Of a stretch of 64,000 nt of DNA, positions 8,340 through 17,461 are shown piece after piece. How positions within the stretch are numbered: the stretch's first letter is position 1; each line of letters begins with the position of its first letter. Where the stretch lies: contig JADJDJ010000001.1 of assembly GCA_016702745.1 (NCBI GenBank), positions 930,001 through 994,000 of the forward strand. The letters run 5' to 3'. Under the pieces are notes generated by a model, which searched no databases, had not been told where the DNA came from, and was given only the letters and a program-made list of their open reading frames with translations. A program made the position numbers and the translations under genes. The stretch is from Chitinophagaceae bacterium. GTDB taxonomy: Bacteria > Bacteroidota > Bacteroidia > Chitinophagales > Chitinophagaceae.

Positions 8340-9077
8340 TTAGGTTTCATTTTGAATCAACGCATCCAATCCTCTGATGCCGATTTTCTTTTCCGTGATA
8401 AATCCTTCCGCATATTTCACCCCGATTCTTTTGCCAAACATCCGGGCCCTGGCAATCACACTGTCGAGAAAGTCCGGGGTGGAAATATAGGTCTGCGGCT
8501 CTTCAGCATTTCCTGCGGGATTATGAAACTGGGTGGAATAGGCTTTGATCGCTTCCATTCTTTGTTCAAATACATCGCTTATGTCAATCAAAAGATCCGG
8601 CTCATGGTACCAGTCCTGGATATAATGAAGTACATAAGAAGGGCGCCACCGGGCCTGTGCATTTCCTTCTTCATCCTTTGTTTCAATTTTAGCCAGACCC
8701 GCTAAAAAACTGGCTTCTGCAATCATTTTACCGGCACGACCATGATCGGGATGCCGGTCATGCAAAACATTTCCAATAATAATATCCGGCTGGTATTTGC
8801 GGATGGCAGCAATCAACTGCAGTTTATGGGTTTCATCGTTTTCAAAAAAGCCATCCCGCATTTTCAGATTCTCCCTTACCTGTACCCCCATGATTATGGC
8901 TGCATTGGCCGCTTCCTGATAACGGGTATCAATTGTGCCTCGGGTACCCAGTTCTCCCTGGGTCAGGTCAATGATTCCGCATTTTTTTCCGGCTTTTGTT
9001 TCATTGATCAGGGTGCCGGAACAACCGAGTTCTACGTCGTCAGGGTGTACACCGATGGCCAGTATGTTTAGCTTCAT
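8340..9077 (-). CDS. bshB1: Bacillithiol biosynthesis deacetylase BshB1
   Basis: PIG-L/LmbE-family zinc deacetylase that removes the acetyl group from GlcNAc-malate in the second step of bacillithiol synthesis (family knowledge). Zinc motifs are HPDD at residues 11-14 and HPDH at 109-112. The BshB1-specific blocks LTQGELGTRGT (38-48) and MRDGFFEN (73-80) set it apart from other PIG-L enzymes. The 245-aa length is typical. The start ATG gives MKLNILAIGVHPDD, the usual family N-terminus. No bshA or bshC is seen in this window, so the pathway genes are dispersed. The 3' end has a 177-bp gap before the M20 peptidase. Confidence 0.93.
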   Translation of the reverse strand: MKLNILAIGVHPDDVELGCSGTLINETKAGKKCGIIDLTQGELGTRGTIDTRYQEAANAAIIMGVQVRENLKMRDGFFENDETHKLQLIAAIRKYQPDIIIGNVLHDRHPDHGRAGKMIAEASFLAGLAKIETKDEEGNAQARWRPSYVLHYIQDWYHEPDLLIDISDVFEQRMEAIKAYSTQFHNPAGNAEEPQTYISTPDFLDSVIARARMFGKRIGVKYAEGFITEKKIGIRGLDALIQNET

Positions 9078-9101
9078 TTAATTGAAAGTTGAAAGTTGAT
9101 A

Positions 9102-9119
9102 TCCCGATAACTATCGGGA
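9102..9119. repeat. REP-like 18-bp palindrome
   Basis: TCCCGATAACTATCGGGA, a one-base variant of the palindrome TCCCGATAGCTATCGGGA. Other copies lie at 213-230, 22931-22948, 40851-40868 (one-base variant), 40928-40945, 41005-41022, 44235-44252 and 51085-51102. All are intergenic or within the tRNA-like array. Confidence 0.85.
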
Positions 9120-9310
9120 GAAAATGGGTAACCGGAATAGGAGGATAAAGATATTGAATAAGTCGGGAAGTCCACCCCCATTCCCTTGCGCAGCATCCTG
9201 TGGAAAAGGGGGTAATGAGAAGTCCGTAAGTTAGGAAGAAGGGGAATGAAAAATTCGTTGTTTAAATTTGAATGGCTCGTTTGTGTTGGTTTGAAGAGTT
9301 GGCCCCCCTT

Positions 9311-9351
9311 ACTAGCCACTAGCTACTCGCCACTCGCCACTAGCCACTAGC
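9311..9351. repeat. CCACTAG heptamer repeats abutting a stop codon
   Basis: Six imperfect 7-bp units of the CCACTAG/CCACTCG type end exactly at the TAG stop codon of the DUF4294 gene. Read on the gene's strand each unit contains TAG, and because 7 is not a multiple of 3, successive units place a stop in each frame. Confidence 0.8.
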
Positions 9352-10062
9352 CTAATTCACCCGATAAGGATTCTTATACCATGCCCCATCAATCTCCTTT
9401 ACAATACTCTCTATCTGCCGGTCGAGTTTGTTTTCCTGCAGGTCCCAGTCCTGCTTGAGATTACCCCCCACAAACCAGGCGACGGTCTGGTAAAAACGGG
9501 CATTGAATCCGCCTTTGTATTCCTTGACGATTTCGTAACAATTATTACCTGTTTGCCTATTGATCAGTTTCATAAGAATCTTGCCCTGATACACCGATAA
9601 ATTCCGCAGGGGTTCTTCAAATTGTTGCCGCAATTCTTTTTCCCTGGTTTTGATATAGGCCTTTCTTTCTTTTTTACTGCTTACATTGACCATCTTCGCA
9701 TTGATATCATTAATGGTACTGCCGGCCACACGGGCATAAGGATAGGTCACATACACTGCATTGCGCAAGCGGGTCCACTCTTCAATGTACTTGCGGAGTT
9801 TATCCGGTGACATATTTCCCACCCAGGCCATTTCCATTTCTTTATAACCCACAATTTCTCCATGGTACCAGACAGCAGGAATCAGCACCGTATCATTCGG
9901 CCCCCATTTCTTGCGTTGCTCCTTCATGAACTGCAGGGCATAATCAGTAGAGTCGGGTGCATACTGCAGGGTGTCAATCTGCGACATAGCGGGTTTACCC
10001 AGGCTCAGAAAGAGCAGGAAAAGGGGGAAAGAAAATCTGATATGACGTTTTGAAAGACGCAT
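9352..10062 (-). CDS. Secreted DUF4294 domain protein
   Basis: Exported 236-aa protein of the Bacteroidota-specific DUF4294 family; function unknown. A signal peptide covers about residues 1-27 (SFPLFLLFLSLGKPAMSQ). The conserved core includes RLRNAVYVTYPYARVA, the linker YIKTREKELRQQFEEPLRNL, and the strongly conserved YQGKILMKLINRQTGNNCYE followed by GGFNARFYQTVAWFVGG. Length matches the family. It lies about 100 bp after the ccmF gene on the same strand and may belong to its transcript, although the link to cytochrome maturation is only positional. The reading frame is intact and its stop codon adjoins the heptamer repeat. Confidence 0.88.
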   Translation of the reverse strand: MRLSKRHIRFSFPLFLLFLSLGKPAMSQIDTLQYAPDSTDYALQFMKEQRKKWGPNDTVLIPAVWYHGEIVGYKEMEMAWVGNMSPDKLRKYIEEWTRLRNAVYVTYPYARVAGSTINDINAKMVNVSSKKERKAYIKTREKELRQQFEEPLRNLSVYQGKILMKLINRQTGNNCYEIVKEYKGGFNARFYQTVAWFVGGNLKQDWDLQENKLDRQIESIVKEIDGAWYKNPYRVN

Positions 10063-10160
10063 GGCATTACAAAGCTATAAAACAGCCGCGTATTTATCCA
10101 GCAGACCGTAAAACTACCCCGTTCGCTGTCTGGGGAGCTGTTTTTTGCCCGAATAAAATG

Positions 10161-12630
10161 CTAAATTTTGGACAGTCCGGACTTCCTTCGGTTTAACCGG
10201 ATCCGGTTTACCATGCTCATAAAGATGCCGATAGCTGTGATAATAACCCCCAGCCAGAGGAGCCGGATAAAGGGGAATTTATAAGCTTTAAGGGTCACAT
10301 ATTTCATCACGGCACTGGATTCTTTAACGCCCAGTTCAATCCTTTTATCAGCTCCTGCTTTCTGCAGGCGGATCACCAGGTTTTCGGCGGTGATTGTATC
10401 GGGTATCATCAGGGTTTCTCCCTTCGCATTTGCCAGCCTGGGAGTAAGGGTATAAGTGGTGCCGTTCTTGGAATAAATTTTCAATGGGGTTTCATAGAGA
10501 CTGCCATTCTTTCCAAATAAATCTTCGGGCAGACTGTCTTTCTTAATCACATCCTGCAGGATCATGAAGCCACCGGAATAAAAAACCGAATCACCGGGTG
10601 TTAAAGCATGCGGCTGGAAATTGGCTGTATCCTTTAACTTGTCCGGATTGGGGAGGGAAGTGATATAGGTAAACACATCATGATCCCAGTAATGACGGGC
10701 ATCGGGATTACTCATCAGGCCTTCCTGCCCGTTCGGGTTTACAAAGGAATTCGGACTCAGTACAAAATTCTCTTTTCCGTCCTTGCGTTTGAAATGGATA
10801 TTGAAATAAGTGCGTTCATCTTTTATATCCACGGTATCTTTTCATACGTGATATAATATCGCCCCATATCCATCTGCTGTCCCTGTACCAGGGTCAGGTT
10901 CTCCCGGGGATCTTCAGTATCACCTAATGGAATATAGATACCACTTACATTATTTGAAAGCACTTCTTTATTGGATGCGGAGATCAATATACCCAACAGC
11001 ACCATTCCAAAACCCACATGCGATACGGAACCGCCGGAAAGTTTCAGTTTTCCTTTTAATCCCAGCCAGATATAGGAAATATTGGCAATGATGGTATAGA
11101 TGCTGCAGGCTACAGCCAGCCAGAGTGATGCATGAAAGACCGGACCTTTCTTGGTATAGTTGATCTGGTAAAAGGCCATCATGGCACCGGTAGCAGCCAG
11201 GCTGATTACGGTGGGCAACAAGATTTTTTTCCAGAAATAAGCGCCAGTGGTATCCTTGTATTTCAGGTATTGGGCAATGGCGGTCAGCAGTGCCACAATC
11301 ACCGCTACATAAACCTGTATGCTGTTATAAGCAAACTCTGCATCTTCGGGAGGAGCGACATTGGTTCCAAATATCTTATTAACAACCGGTAAAGAAGTTT
11401 TGCCAATGATCACGATGGCCGATAAAAAGAAGACCAGTGAACCGATGAACATCCAAAACTCACGGGAGCTGGCATTTTCTTCTTTTTGAATAGAAGGAAT
11501 GTTTTTATACTCTTTCACAAACAAAGCCAGGGAAGGAATCACAAATACAAAAAGGAAGGCCAGCAGTTGCCAGTTCATTCCCAGATCGGTGAAAGCATGT
11601 ACGGAGGCTTCACCCAGGATTCCACTACGGGTGAGGAAGGTGGAATATAAAATGAAAAGGAAACTTAGAATCAGAAAAAGATAGGTGGCTTTGAGTGAGT
11701 GACCGCTGTGCTGATAAATCACCAGCGTATGTATCCCGGCAATCAGAATCATCCATGGAACCAGGGAGGCATTTTCTACCGGATCCCAGGCCCAGTAACC
11801 ACCAAATGTGAGGGACTCATAGGCCCAGATGGCACCCAGCATAATTCCCACTCCCAGGACCGCAGCCGTAAACAATGACCAAGGCAGGGCCTGTTTAACC
11901 CATTCCGTATGGTTCTTTGTCCAGAGACCTGCAACCGCAAATGAAAAGGGTACGACGGTAGCGGCAAATCCAAGGAATAAAATAGGAGGGTGGATCACCA
12001 TCCAATAGTTCTGCAATAATTTATTTAAACCATTCCCGTCTTTGATGGATGCCAGGTAATCGGCACGAAGAGGCTGGTTCAGATCAAAATCCACATGCAG
12101 GGCTGCTGCATTATCCAGTACCCCTGAATCCCTTAATAAGATAAAGGGATTGGATCCCATCTTCCAGCCAAATAAATAAAGTCCGGCGAGCATCGTTGCC
12201 AGGGCTACCTGCGCAAAACTCACAATGGTCATCACCGGGGCTTCCCATTTTTGCTGGTTTTAATCAGGACCAGTCCGAGTACACAATGCCAGATACTCCA
12301 GAGGAGGAAACTGCCTTCCTGTCCTTCCCAGATTGCCGCCAGCAGGTATTTGAAATCAAGTGACTTGCTGCTGTGTTGCCAGGCATATTTGTATTCGTAA
12401 AGATGGTTGGTAATAATATAAATCAGGAGGGCGAAAATGGCAAAGACGGAAATGGATTCAATGATGAAAGCCCCCCGGGCCAGTTTGCGCCATGCGGATG
12501 CATCTGACTCGTTTTGGCTGCGCATCGTCCTGAAGTAGGCAAAACTTGCCACCAGGGATGCAAAAAAAGAAAGTATAATGAATAAATGGCCTAACTGACC
12601 GGGCAGTAAATGCTCTCCTGTGTAACCCAT
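10161..12630 (-). CDS. ccmF: Cytochrome c assembly protein CcmF/CcsA (two frameshifts)
   Basis: Multi-pass membrane subunit that delivers heme to apocytochrome c in the System I-like pathway of Bacteroidota. The sequence is split into three frames (12630-12232, 12235-10823, 10832-10161). Adding one A to an A run opposite 12248-12252 gives the family-like join SKKWEAPVMTIVSFAQ, and adding one A opposite 10839-10842 gives YEKDTVDIKDERTYF. The repaired protein has about 823 residues. It shows an N-terminal GEHLLPGQLGH start, FWEGQEGSF-type loop (here IWEGQEGSFLLW), the WWD heme-handling motif GGYWAWDPVENASLVPW, many membrane helices, and a C-terminal soluble domain followed by one last helix. 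It is transcribed with ccmE upstream. A real three-part split gene is possible, since the first break overlaps as GTGATGA, but sequencing indels are more likely. Confidence 0.88.
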
Positions 12631-12666
12631 TTCAAAAATTTAGCATACGGCAGTATAGCTGCCTGG

Positions 12667-13080
12667 TTATTTGATTTTAACAGCATCGGGATGCTTTCCG
12701 CCCTTTGCCTGTTCTTCCTTGTATTTGGAAGGACATTTGGTCTGTATCTCCTTGCACTCGAATGTGCCATCCTGGTATTTACCCTTCAGCACGAGTTTTT
12801 CGCTCAATTCAAAATTATCGGGCTTGGGGTTTTTATACACCACCCTTACTGATTTGCCCAGGGTATCAACAGCTGTAAAGGCCAGATAGTTGGGATTTTT
12901 CAGGGCATCGTATTCTACAGGCTGGGTTTTGTCCAACCTGGCCATCAGGTGTACAAATTTTCCGGGTTTACTGATGGCGGTATCAACCGTATCATAAGTG
13001 CTGGCCGTTTTCAGAAAGGTCAGCAAGACGGCAATGGCACCGGCAATCAGGACGAGGAGAATGAGATGGATTTTTTTCAT
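12667..13080 (-). CDS. ccmE: Heme chaperone CcmE
   Basis: Periplasmic, membrane-anchored heme carrier of cytochrome c maturation. The N-terminal anchor is at residues 5-24 (HLILLVLIAGAIAVLLTFLK), followed by the OB-fold domain (about 30-115). The classical heme-binding HxxxY is replaced by CPSKY at residues 116-120, a CxxxY variant like that described for Desulfovibrio CcmE, so heme would be held through a cysteine. The Lys-rich tail (YKEEQAKGGKHPDAVKIK) is short. It lies 36 bp upstream of ccmF on the same strand, as expected for a ccmEF unit. The gene is intact; length 137 aa is typical. Confidence 0.9.
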   Translation of the reverse strand: MKKIHLILLVLIAGAIAVLLTFLKTASTYDTVDTAISKPGKFVHLMARLDKTQPVEYDALKNPNYLAFTAVDTLGKSVRVVYKNPKPDNFELSEKLVLKGKYQDGTFECKEIQTKCPSKYKEEQAKGGKHPDAVKIK

Positions 13081-13099
13081 GTTTCACCTTTTCAGAGTG

Positions 13100-13107
13100 C
13101 AAAGGTA
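13100..13107 (-). promoter_or_regulatory. -7 element upstream of ccmE
   Basis: On the minus strand TACCTTTG (13107-13100) fits the TAnnTTTG consensus and lies 20 bp from the ccmE start codon. No good TTG -33 partner is seen at the usual distance, so it is a weaker candidate than the divergent promoter at 13168-13195. Confidence 0.4.
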
Positions 13108-13167
13108 AGTCAAAAATCCTGCCATTAACCGGACGAAGAATATAGTTGCAAATGAGCAGGATTAGTG

Positions 13168-13195
13168 TTGGCACTTATTGTTGCCCTTATCTTTG
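13168..13195 (+). promoter_or_regulatory. Promoter of the acyl-CoA dehydrogenase gene
   Basis: TTG (13168-13170), a 17-nt spacer, then TATCTTTG (13188-13195), which matches the Bacteroidota/Flavobacterium consensus. Transcription would begin near 13202, leaving a leader of about 55 nt before the ATG at 13256. Confidence 0.6.
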
Positions 13196-13255
13196 CGTTT
13201 TTCCGTTCTGTGGTTTTTAAACGGACCGGAACCATTAAAAAAATCCATTCATATT

Positions 13256-14410
13256 ATGATTTTTCAGCTTACCGAAGAGCAACTGATGATCCAGCAGGCC
13301 GCCCGCGATTTTGCCCAGCATGAATGTTTGCCCGGCGTTATTGAAAGAGATGAGAAGCAACAGTTTCCCCGGGAACAGATCTCGAAACTGGCGGATCTTG
13401 GTTTTATGGGTATGATGGTGAAACCCGAGTATGGCGGAGCCGGAATGGATACCATCAGTTATGTGCTGGCGATGGAAGAAATCAGCAAGGTGGACTCCAG
13501 TGTAAGTGTTTGTATGAGCGTGAACAATAGCCTTGTTTGTTATGGTTTGCAGGAATACGGTTCTGAAGAGCAGAAACAAAAATACCTGGTGCCCCTGGCC
13601 CAGGGTAAAAAAGATGGCGAGCTCTATATCGGGGCCTTTATGCTTAGTGAACCCGAAGCCGGCAGTGATGCAACTTCTCAAAGAACAACGGCAGAAGATA
13701 AGGGTGAATATTATTTACTCAATGGTACCAAGAACTGGATCACCAATGGAGGCACCGCTTCCTGCTATCTGGTAATGGCGCAAACGGATCCTGCCAAGGG
13801 ATCCAAAGGGATCAATTGTCTGATCGTGGAAAAAGACTGGCCCGGTGTAGTGGTCGCCGCCAAGGAAAATAAATTAGGAATCCGGGGCAGTGATACCCAT
13901 ACGGTGATGTTCAATGATGTAAAAGTGCCCAAGGCTAACCGGATCGGAGCGGATGGATTTGGATTCAAATTCGCCATGAAGACCCTGGCCGGAGGCCGGA
14001 TCGGGATTGCTTCCCAGGCTCTGGGGATTGCCAGTGGTGCCTATGAACTGGCAAAAGAATATGCCAAAACCAGAAAGGCATTTGGTACCGAGATCATGAA
14101 CCACCAGGCCATTGCCTTTAAACTGGCAGATATGGCTACTAAAATAGAAGCGGCCCGTTTATTATGCCTGAAAGCCGCCTGGGAAAAAGACCAGCAGATT
14201 GATTATACCCTCAGTTCCTCAATGGCCAAAGTTTTTGCATCAGAAACAGCAATGTGGACGGCTGTTGAAGCGGTACAGGTACATGGCGGTTATGGTTTCG
14301 TCAAGGAATACCATGTGGAAAGACTGATGAGGGATGCCAAGATCACCCAGATTTATGAAGGTACCAGCGAAGTACAAAGGATTGTGATCAGCAGGGCTAT
14401 TCTCAAATAA
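13256..14410 (+). CDS. Acyl-CoA dehydrogenase, short/butyryl-chain type
   Basis: FAD enzyme that oxidises acyl-CoA to 2-enoyl-CoA in beta-oxidation and passes electrons to ETF, whose genes lie at 25.6-27.3 kb. The start MIFQLTEEQLMIQQAARDF (ATG at 13256) gives 384 aa, the usual family length. Both family signatures are seen: GAFMLSEPEAGSDATS in the middle domain and QVHGGYGFVKEYHVERLMRD near the C-terminus. The catalytic base is Glu368 in IYEGTSE, the position used by short-chain acyl-CoA and butyryl-CoA dehydrogenases. The gene is intact and has its own promoter. It ends 3 bp from the convergent minus-strand gene. Chain-length preference is inferred from the position of the glutamate. Confidence 0.94.
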   Translation: MIFQLTEEQLMIQQAARDFAQHECLPGVIERDEKQQFPREQISKLADLGFMGMMVKPEYGGAGMDTISYVLAMEEISKVDSSVSVCMSVNNSLVCYGLQEYGSEEQKQKYLVPLAQGKKDGELYIGAFMLSEPEAGSDATSQRTTAEDKGEYYLLNGTKNWITNGGTASCYLVMAQTDPAKGSKGINCLIVEKDWPGVVVAAKENKLGIRGSDTHTVMFNDVKVPKANRIGADGFGFKFAMKTLAGGRIGIASQALGIASGAYELAKEYAKTRKAFGTEIMNHQAIAFKLADMATKIEAARLLCLKAAWEKDQQIDYTLSSSMAKVFASETAMWTAVEAVQVHGGYGFVKEYHVERLMRDAKITQIYEGTSEVQRIVISRAILK

Positions 14411-14413
14411 TTA

Positions 14414-15058
14414 TCAGAAACAATTTATGTATTCCTGCATGATGCGTTTCCAGACAGCCAGTTTTTCTTCGTTGCTGTTCAGCTTCCTGTCATAAAAATA
14501 ACCGGGCTCCCGGTCATAAATCTTCTTAGCCAGCACACTGCAACGGCTGAATTTGATGGCGGTGAAAGAGCCAAAACCATCCCCCTCATATTTGGGATGA
14601 TTGATGTCTTCTGCATATTCGGTAAAGCGGGGGGTACTTACATAATAACCCGTTTCTCCCTTTGCATTTTTCCATTCATAAATGGCTAAGCTGTCATTGC
14701 CAAAGTAATGCTGCACCAGGCAGTTTTGAAAAATTTCTTTGTCATCATACCCATAACGCAGGTCCTTGAATAAATAGGTCTTTCCCTCAATAATCACCCG
14801 GCTGATGATGGCGGGATTGTACCCGTTTTTTTCTGTTATGGTGCTGCTCGTCCGGCTTCTTTTTTTCTTTGTTATTTCAGTCGTGATTGTCTCAATATAA
14901 ACGAGTCCATTATTCTCTCCTGTCAGATCAAGTTGGGTGATAGTTCCTTCCAGTTTGTTGCCCAGTTTCAAAACTACAGTTCCCTTGATTCCCTGTGATT
15001 GAGCGGAAACAAAGGAGAGCAGTGCGGCGAAGAAGAGCAGGAGACCTGATGATTTCAT
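14414..15058 (-). CDS. Secreted hypothetical protein, 214 aa
   Basis: No family recognised. A clear signal peptide covers residues 1-19 (MKSSGLLLFFAALLSFVSA). The mature part begins with a small beta-rich stretch (GTVVLKLGNKLEGTITQLDL), reminiscent of the short strand pairs found in many Bacteroidota periplasmic proteins, followed by the basic segment KKKRSRTSS. The middle part IISRVIIEGKTYLFKDLRYG and the C-terminal helices appear globular. No catalytic motif or lipobox is visible. It is convergent with the acyl-CoA dehydrogenase gene, 3 bp apart, and divergent from yggS, so it is probably monocistronic. Confidence 0.65.
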   Translation of the reverse strand: MKSSGLLLFFAALLSFVSAQSQGIKGTVVLKLGNKLEGTITQLDLTGENNGLVYIETITTEITKKKRSRTSSTITEKNGYNPAIISRVIIEGKTYLFKDLRYGYDDKEIFQNCLVQHYFGNDSLAIYEWKNAKGETGYYVSTPRFTEYAEDINHPKYEGDGFGSFTAIKFSRCSVLAKKIYDREPGYFYDRKLNSNEEKLAVWKRIMQEYINCF

Positions 15059-15090
15059 GTGTGGAATTTCTGCAATGATATTGAAGAACC

Positions 15091-15124
15091 TTTGAAACAG
15101 TATACCGGGACAATGGTATTTTTG
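15091..15124 (+). promoter_or_regulatory. Promoter of yggS with a very short leader
   Basis: TTTG (15091-15094), a 22-nt spacer, then TATTTTTG (15117-15124). The yggS ATG at 15133 is only 8 nt after the -7 element, so the transcript would have an almost absent leader if this promoter is used. Confidence 0.5.
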
Positions 15125-15132
15125 CAGGGCAT

Positions 15133-15805
15133 ATGGGAATACAGATTGACAACTATCGCCGGATTTTGGAGGAACTAGGTTCTTCGGTAACCCTGGTAGC
15201 AGTCTCCAAGACCAAGCCGGTAGCTGATATCCGGGCCCTTTATGATGCAGGCCAGCGGGATTTTGGGGAGAACTATGTGCAGGAGCTGCTGGAGAAAGCG
15301 CCTCATTTACCGGCAGATATCCGCTGGCATTTTATCGGGCACCTTCAAAGCAATAAAGTAAAGTTAATCCTCCCGGTAGTGCAACTCATCCATGGGGTGG
15401 ACAGTCTGAAATTACTGAAGGAGATCAATAAGCAGGCAGTTAAGACCGGAAAGCAGGTTGATTGTCTGTTACAGGTGCATATTGCGCAGGAGGAAACCAA
15501 GTTCGGGTTGGATGAAGCCGAACTCAGGGAACTACTTCGAACAGTGGTGGCGGAAGGGATGGATCAGGTACGGATTTGCGGTTTGATGGGAATGGCCAGC
15601 TTTTCATCGGATACCAGACCTGTTGATAAACGAGTTCAGGTACCTGCGGCATTTGTTTGATACCTGTAAGGAATTGGTACCAGTCAGCAGTCAATTTCAG
15701 TATCTCTCGATGGGTATGAGCAGTGATTACCGGCTGGCTATTGAAGCGGGTAGTAATATGGTGCGGATCGGGAGCCTGCTTTTTGGGGACCGGGAGAAGA
15801 AATAA
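15133..15805 (+). CDS. yggS: YggS/PROSC-family PLP homeostasis protein (frameshift)
   Basis: Pyridoxal-phosphate-binding protein with alanine-racemase-like TIM-barrel fold; it buffers PLP and affects amino-acid balance. The PLP lysine is Lys26 in VSKTKP. Further signatures are DFGENYVQE, WHFIGHLQSNK and GLMGMASF. One extra base near 15623-15624 shifts the frame: the first frame ends at 15660, and the true C-terminus continues as INEFRYLRHLFDTCKEL through SMGMSSDYRLAIEAGSNMVRIG to 15805. Removing one T gives a 223-aa protein of normal length. The gene lies divergently from the secreted protein gene at 14414-15058. Confidence 0.9.
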
Positions 15806-15868
15806 TACCACTTTCAGGGTATCAGGGATTCAGGGTTTATTCGTATTTTTTCAGCTTCAATATTCACT

Positions 15869-16345
15869 ATGCGTCAATTCTTCTTACTGGTTATCCTGTT
15901 TGTTTCCTTTTCGGCCGCTTCGCAGGTCAGCAGGGACACGGTATTGAACCGTTGCCCGGTTTACATAACAGATACTGTGAGTGTCAATAATTTCTTTCTG
16001 GAAGCCAGACCGGCTACCCTGAAAGTGTACCGTGTAAAAGGGGATCTGACCGTGGTAGTGGAACAACGCGACCAGTTTTTTTCTCTTTTCTTCCACGAAA
16101 AAAAATTACGCAATACTACTTTCGATATTGAACCCGGCTCCAAAGGCAGGGGAGAAGTGGAAGCTGCCTATTCCTTTAAATCCGGTGATCAGACCGCACT
16201 GATCAGTTTGTCAGATGGGAAAATTGAATGCAGCTTCGACAAGGATAAAAAAATGTGGAAGCTGAAAGTGAATGGAACCATTACCAATATGTCTGACCGG
16301 ACCCTCAGTTACTACCGGGTACGCACCGAGCTTTGGCTGAAATAA
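15869..16345 (+). CDS. Secreted hypothetical protein, 158 aa
   Basis: Function unknown and no family recognised. A signal peptide covers residues 1-19 (MRQFFLLVILFVSFSAASQ). The rest is rich in beta-strands with alternating hydrophobic residues (TLKVYRVKGDLTVVVEQRDQF, WKLKVNGTITNMSDRTLSYYRV), which suggests a small beta-sandwich domain outside the cell or in the periplasm. Two cysteines at about residues 29 and 121 could form a disulfide bond. It follows yggS by 63 bp and precedes the histidine kinase gene by 85 bp on the same strand, but there is no functional link visible. Confidence 0.6.
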   Translation: MRQFFLLVILFVSFSAASQVSRDTVLNRCPVYITDTVSVNNFFLEARPATLKVYRVKGDLTVVVEQRDQFFSLFFHEKKLRNTTFDIEPGSKGRGEVEAAYSFKSGDQTALISLSDGKIECSFDKDKKMWKLKVNGTITNMSDRTLSYYRVRTELWLK

Positions 16346-16430
16346 ACCCGCTCCCTGCTGCATTTCGTCAAGCACCGGCTTCCTCTTGCGTAAATCATGT
16401 GAACAACCTTAAGTTGTAACTTTATTTCGC

Positions 16431-17461
16431 ATGATGCATAATGCCTCCTTCCTTCTAAAATACCGCCTTCATCATCTTTTTTATCTGGATGTTGGTCTTT
16501 GCCATCTGGTATTTCTTCCGGGTGGATGATTATGCCCATGCCTCTACGGCTTTCCGTGTTACATTGATCAAAGTGGCTGACCTGGCTATGATGATTTATC
16601 TCGTGACTGAACTTTTTATCCCGCGATTACTATATAAAAAGAAATATTTTTTGTTCACGCTGGCATTTATTGCCCTGATCCTGCTGAGTAGTGTGACTAA
16701 AATGTATGTGATTGGAAAAATGACGAATAATCCGGCACTTTATCATTTGGGGGCAGGATTGGAAACGCAGGGTATACGACAATATATTGCCACATTTTTT
16801 TCTGGTCATAGCCGGAGCCGCTATCAAACTGATGCTGGATTATGGCAGGTTGCAGAAAAGGATGGGGGAAATTGCGAAAGAAAAAGCCGAGGCAGAATTG
16901 AATTTTCTCAAATCACAGATCAATCCGCACTTTGTATTCAATACCCTGAATGCAATTTATTTTCTGATTCAAAAAGAAAATGCAGATGCCCGGAATGCCC
17001 TGCACCGCTTCTCCGATATGCTGCGTTACCAGTTATATGAAATGGGCGGACAGAAAGTACCGGTGGAAAAGGAAATTGCCTACCTGCGGGATTATATGGA
17101 CCTGCAGCAATTGCGAAAGGATGACCGGTACACGGTGCGTTTTCATTGTACCGAACAGGTGAAAGGATTTTCCATCGAACCTTTATTGCTGGTGCCGCTA
17201 GTGGAGAATGCATTCAAACATATTTCCCATCACAAGCATCAGCCCAATGAAGTGGAAGTAAGTATGGACCGGCAAAACGGTCAGTTTATTTTTGATATCA
17301 GGAATTCAAGAGAGTTATTACCAACTACGGAAAAGCCGGGTGGGATTGGATTGCAGAACGTAAGAAGAAGACTGGAATTACTTTATCCCGGAAAACACCA
17401 GCTGACGATCCGCGAAACCGATCAGGAATTTCTAGTTAATCTTAATATTACATTGTCATGA
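16431..17461 (+). CDS. LytS/YehU-type sensor histidine kinase (two frameshifts)
   Basis: Membrane sensor kinase of the His_kinase (PF06580) group. The N-terminal part has several transmembrane helices (VTELFIPRLLYKKKYFLFTL and following). The phosphorylatable histidine is in SQINPHFVFNTLNAI, the N box is LVPLVENAFKH and the G box GGIGLQNVRRRLELLYPG. Two extra T residues break the frame, one in the T run at 16477-16482 (near the start, MMHNASFLLKYRLHHL) and one in the run at 16795-16801. Removing both gives a continuous 342-aa protein. Its stop codon overlaps the start of the response regulator gene (ATGA at 17458-17461), typical of translationally coupled pairs. Signal unknown. Confidence 0.9.

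Noticed and set aside
10823..12235. Naturally split, three-part CcmF
   Set aside because: Both breaks are fixed by adding one A to an A run, and the same kind of lesion occurs in 15 other genes, so error is the simpler account. Not fully excluded.
16431..17461. Programmed ribosomal frameshifting in the kinase
   Set aside because: Two separate T-run insertions would be needed, and no stimulatory structure is obvious.
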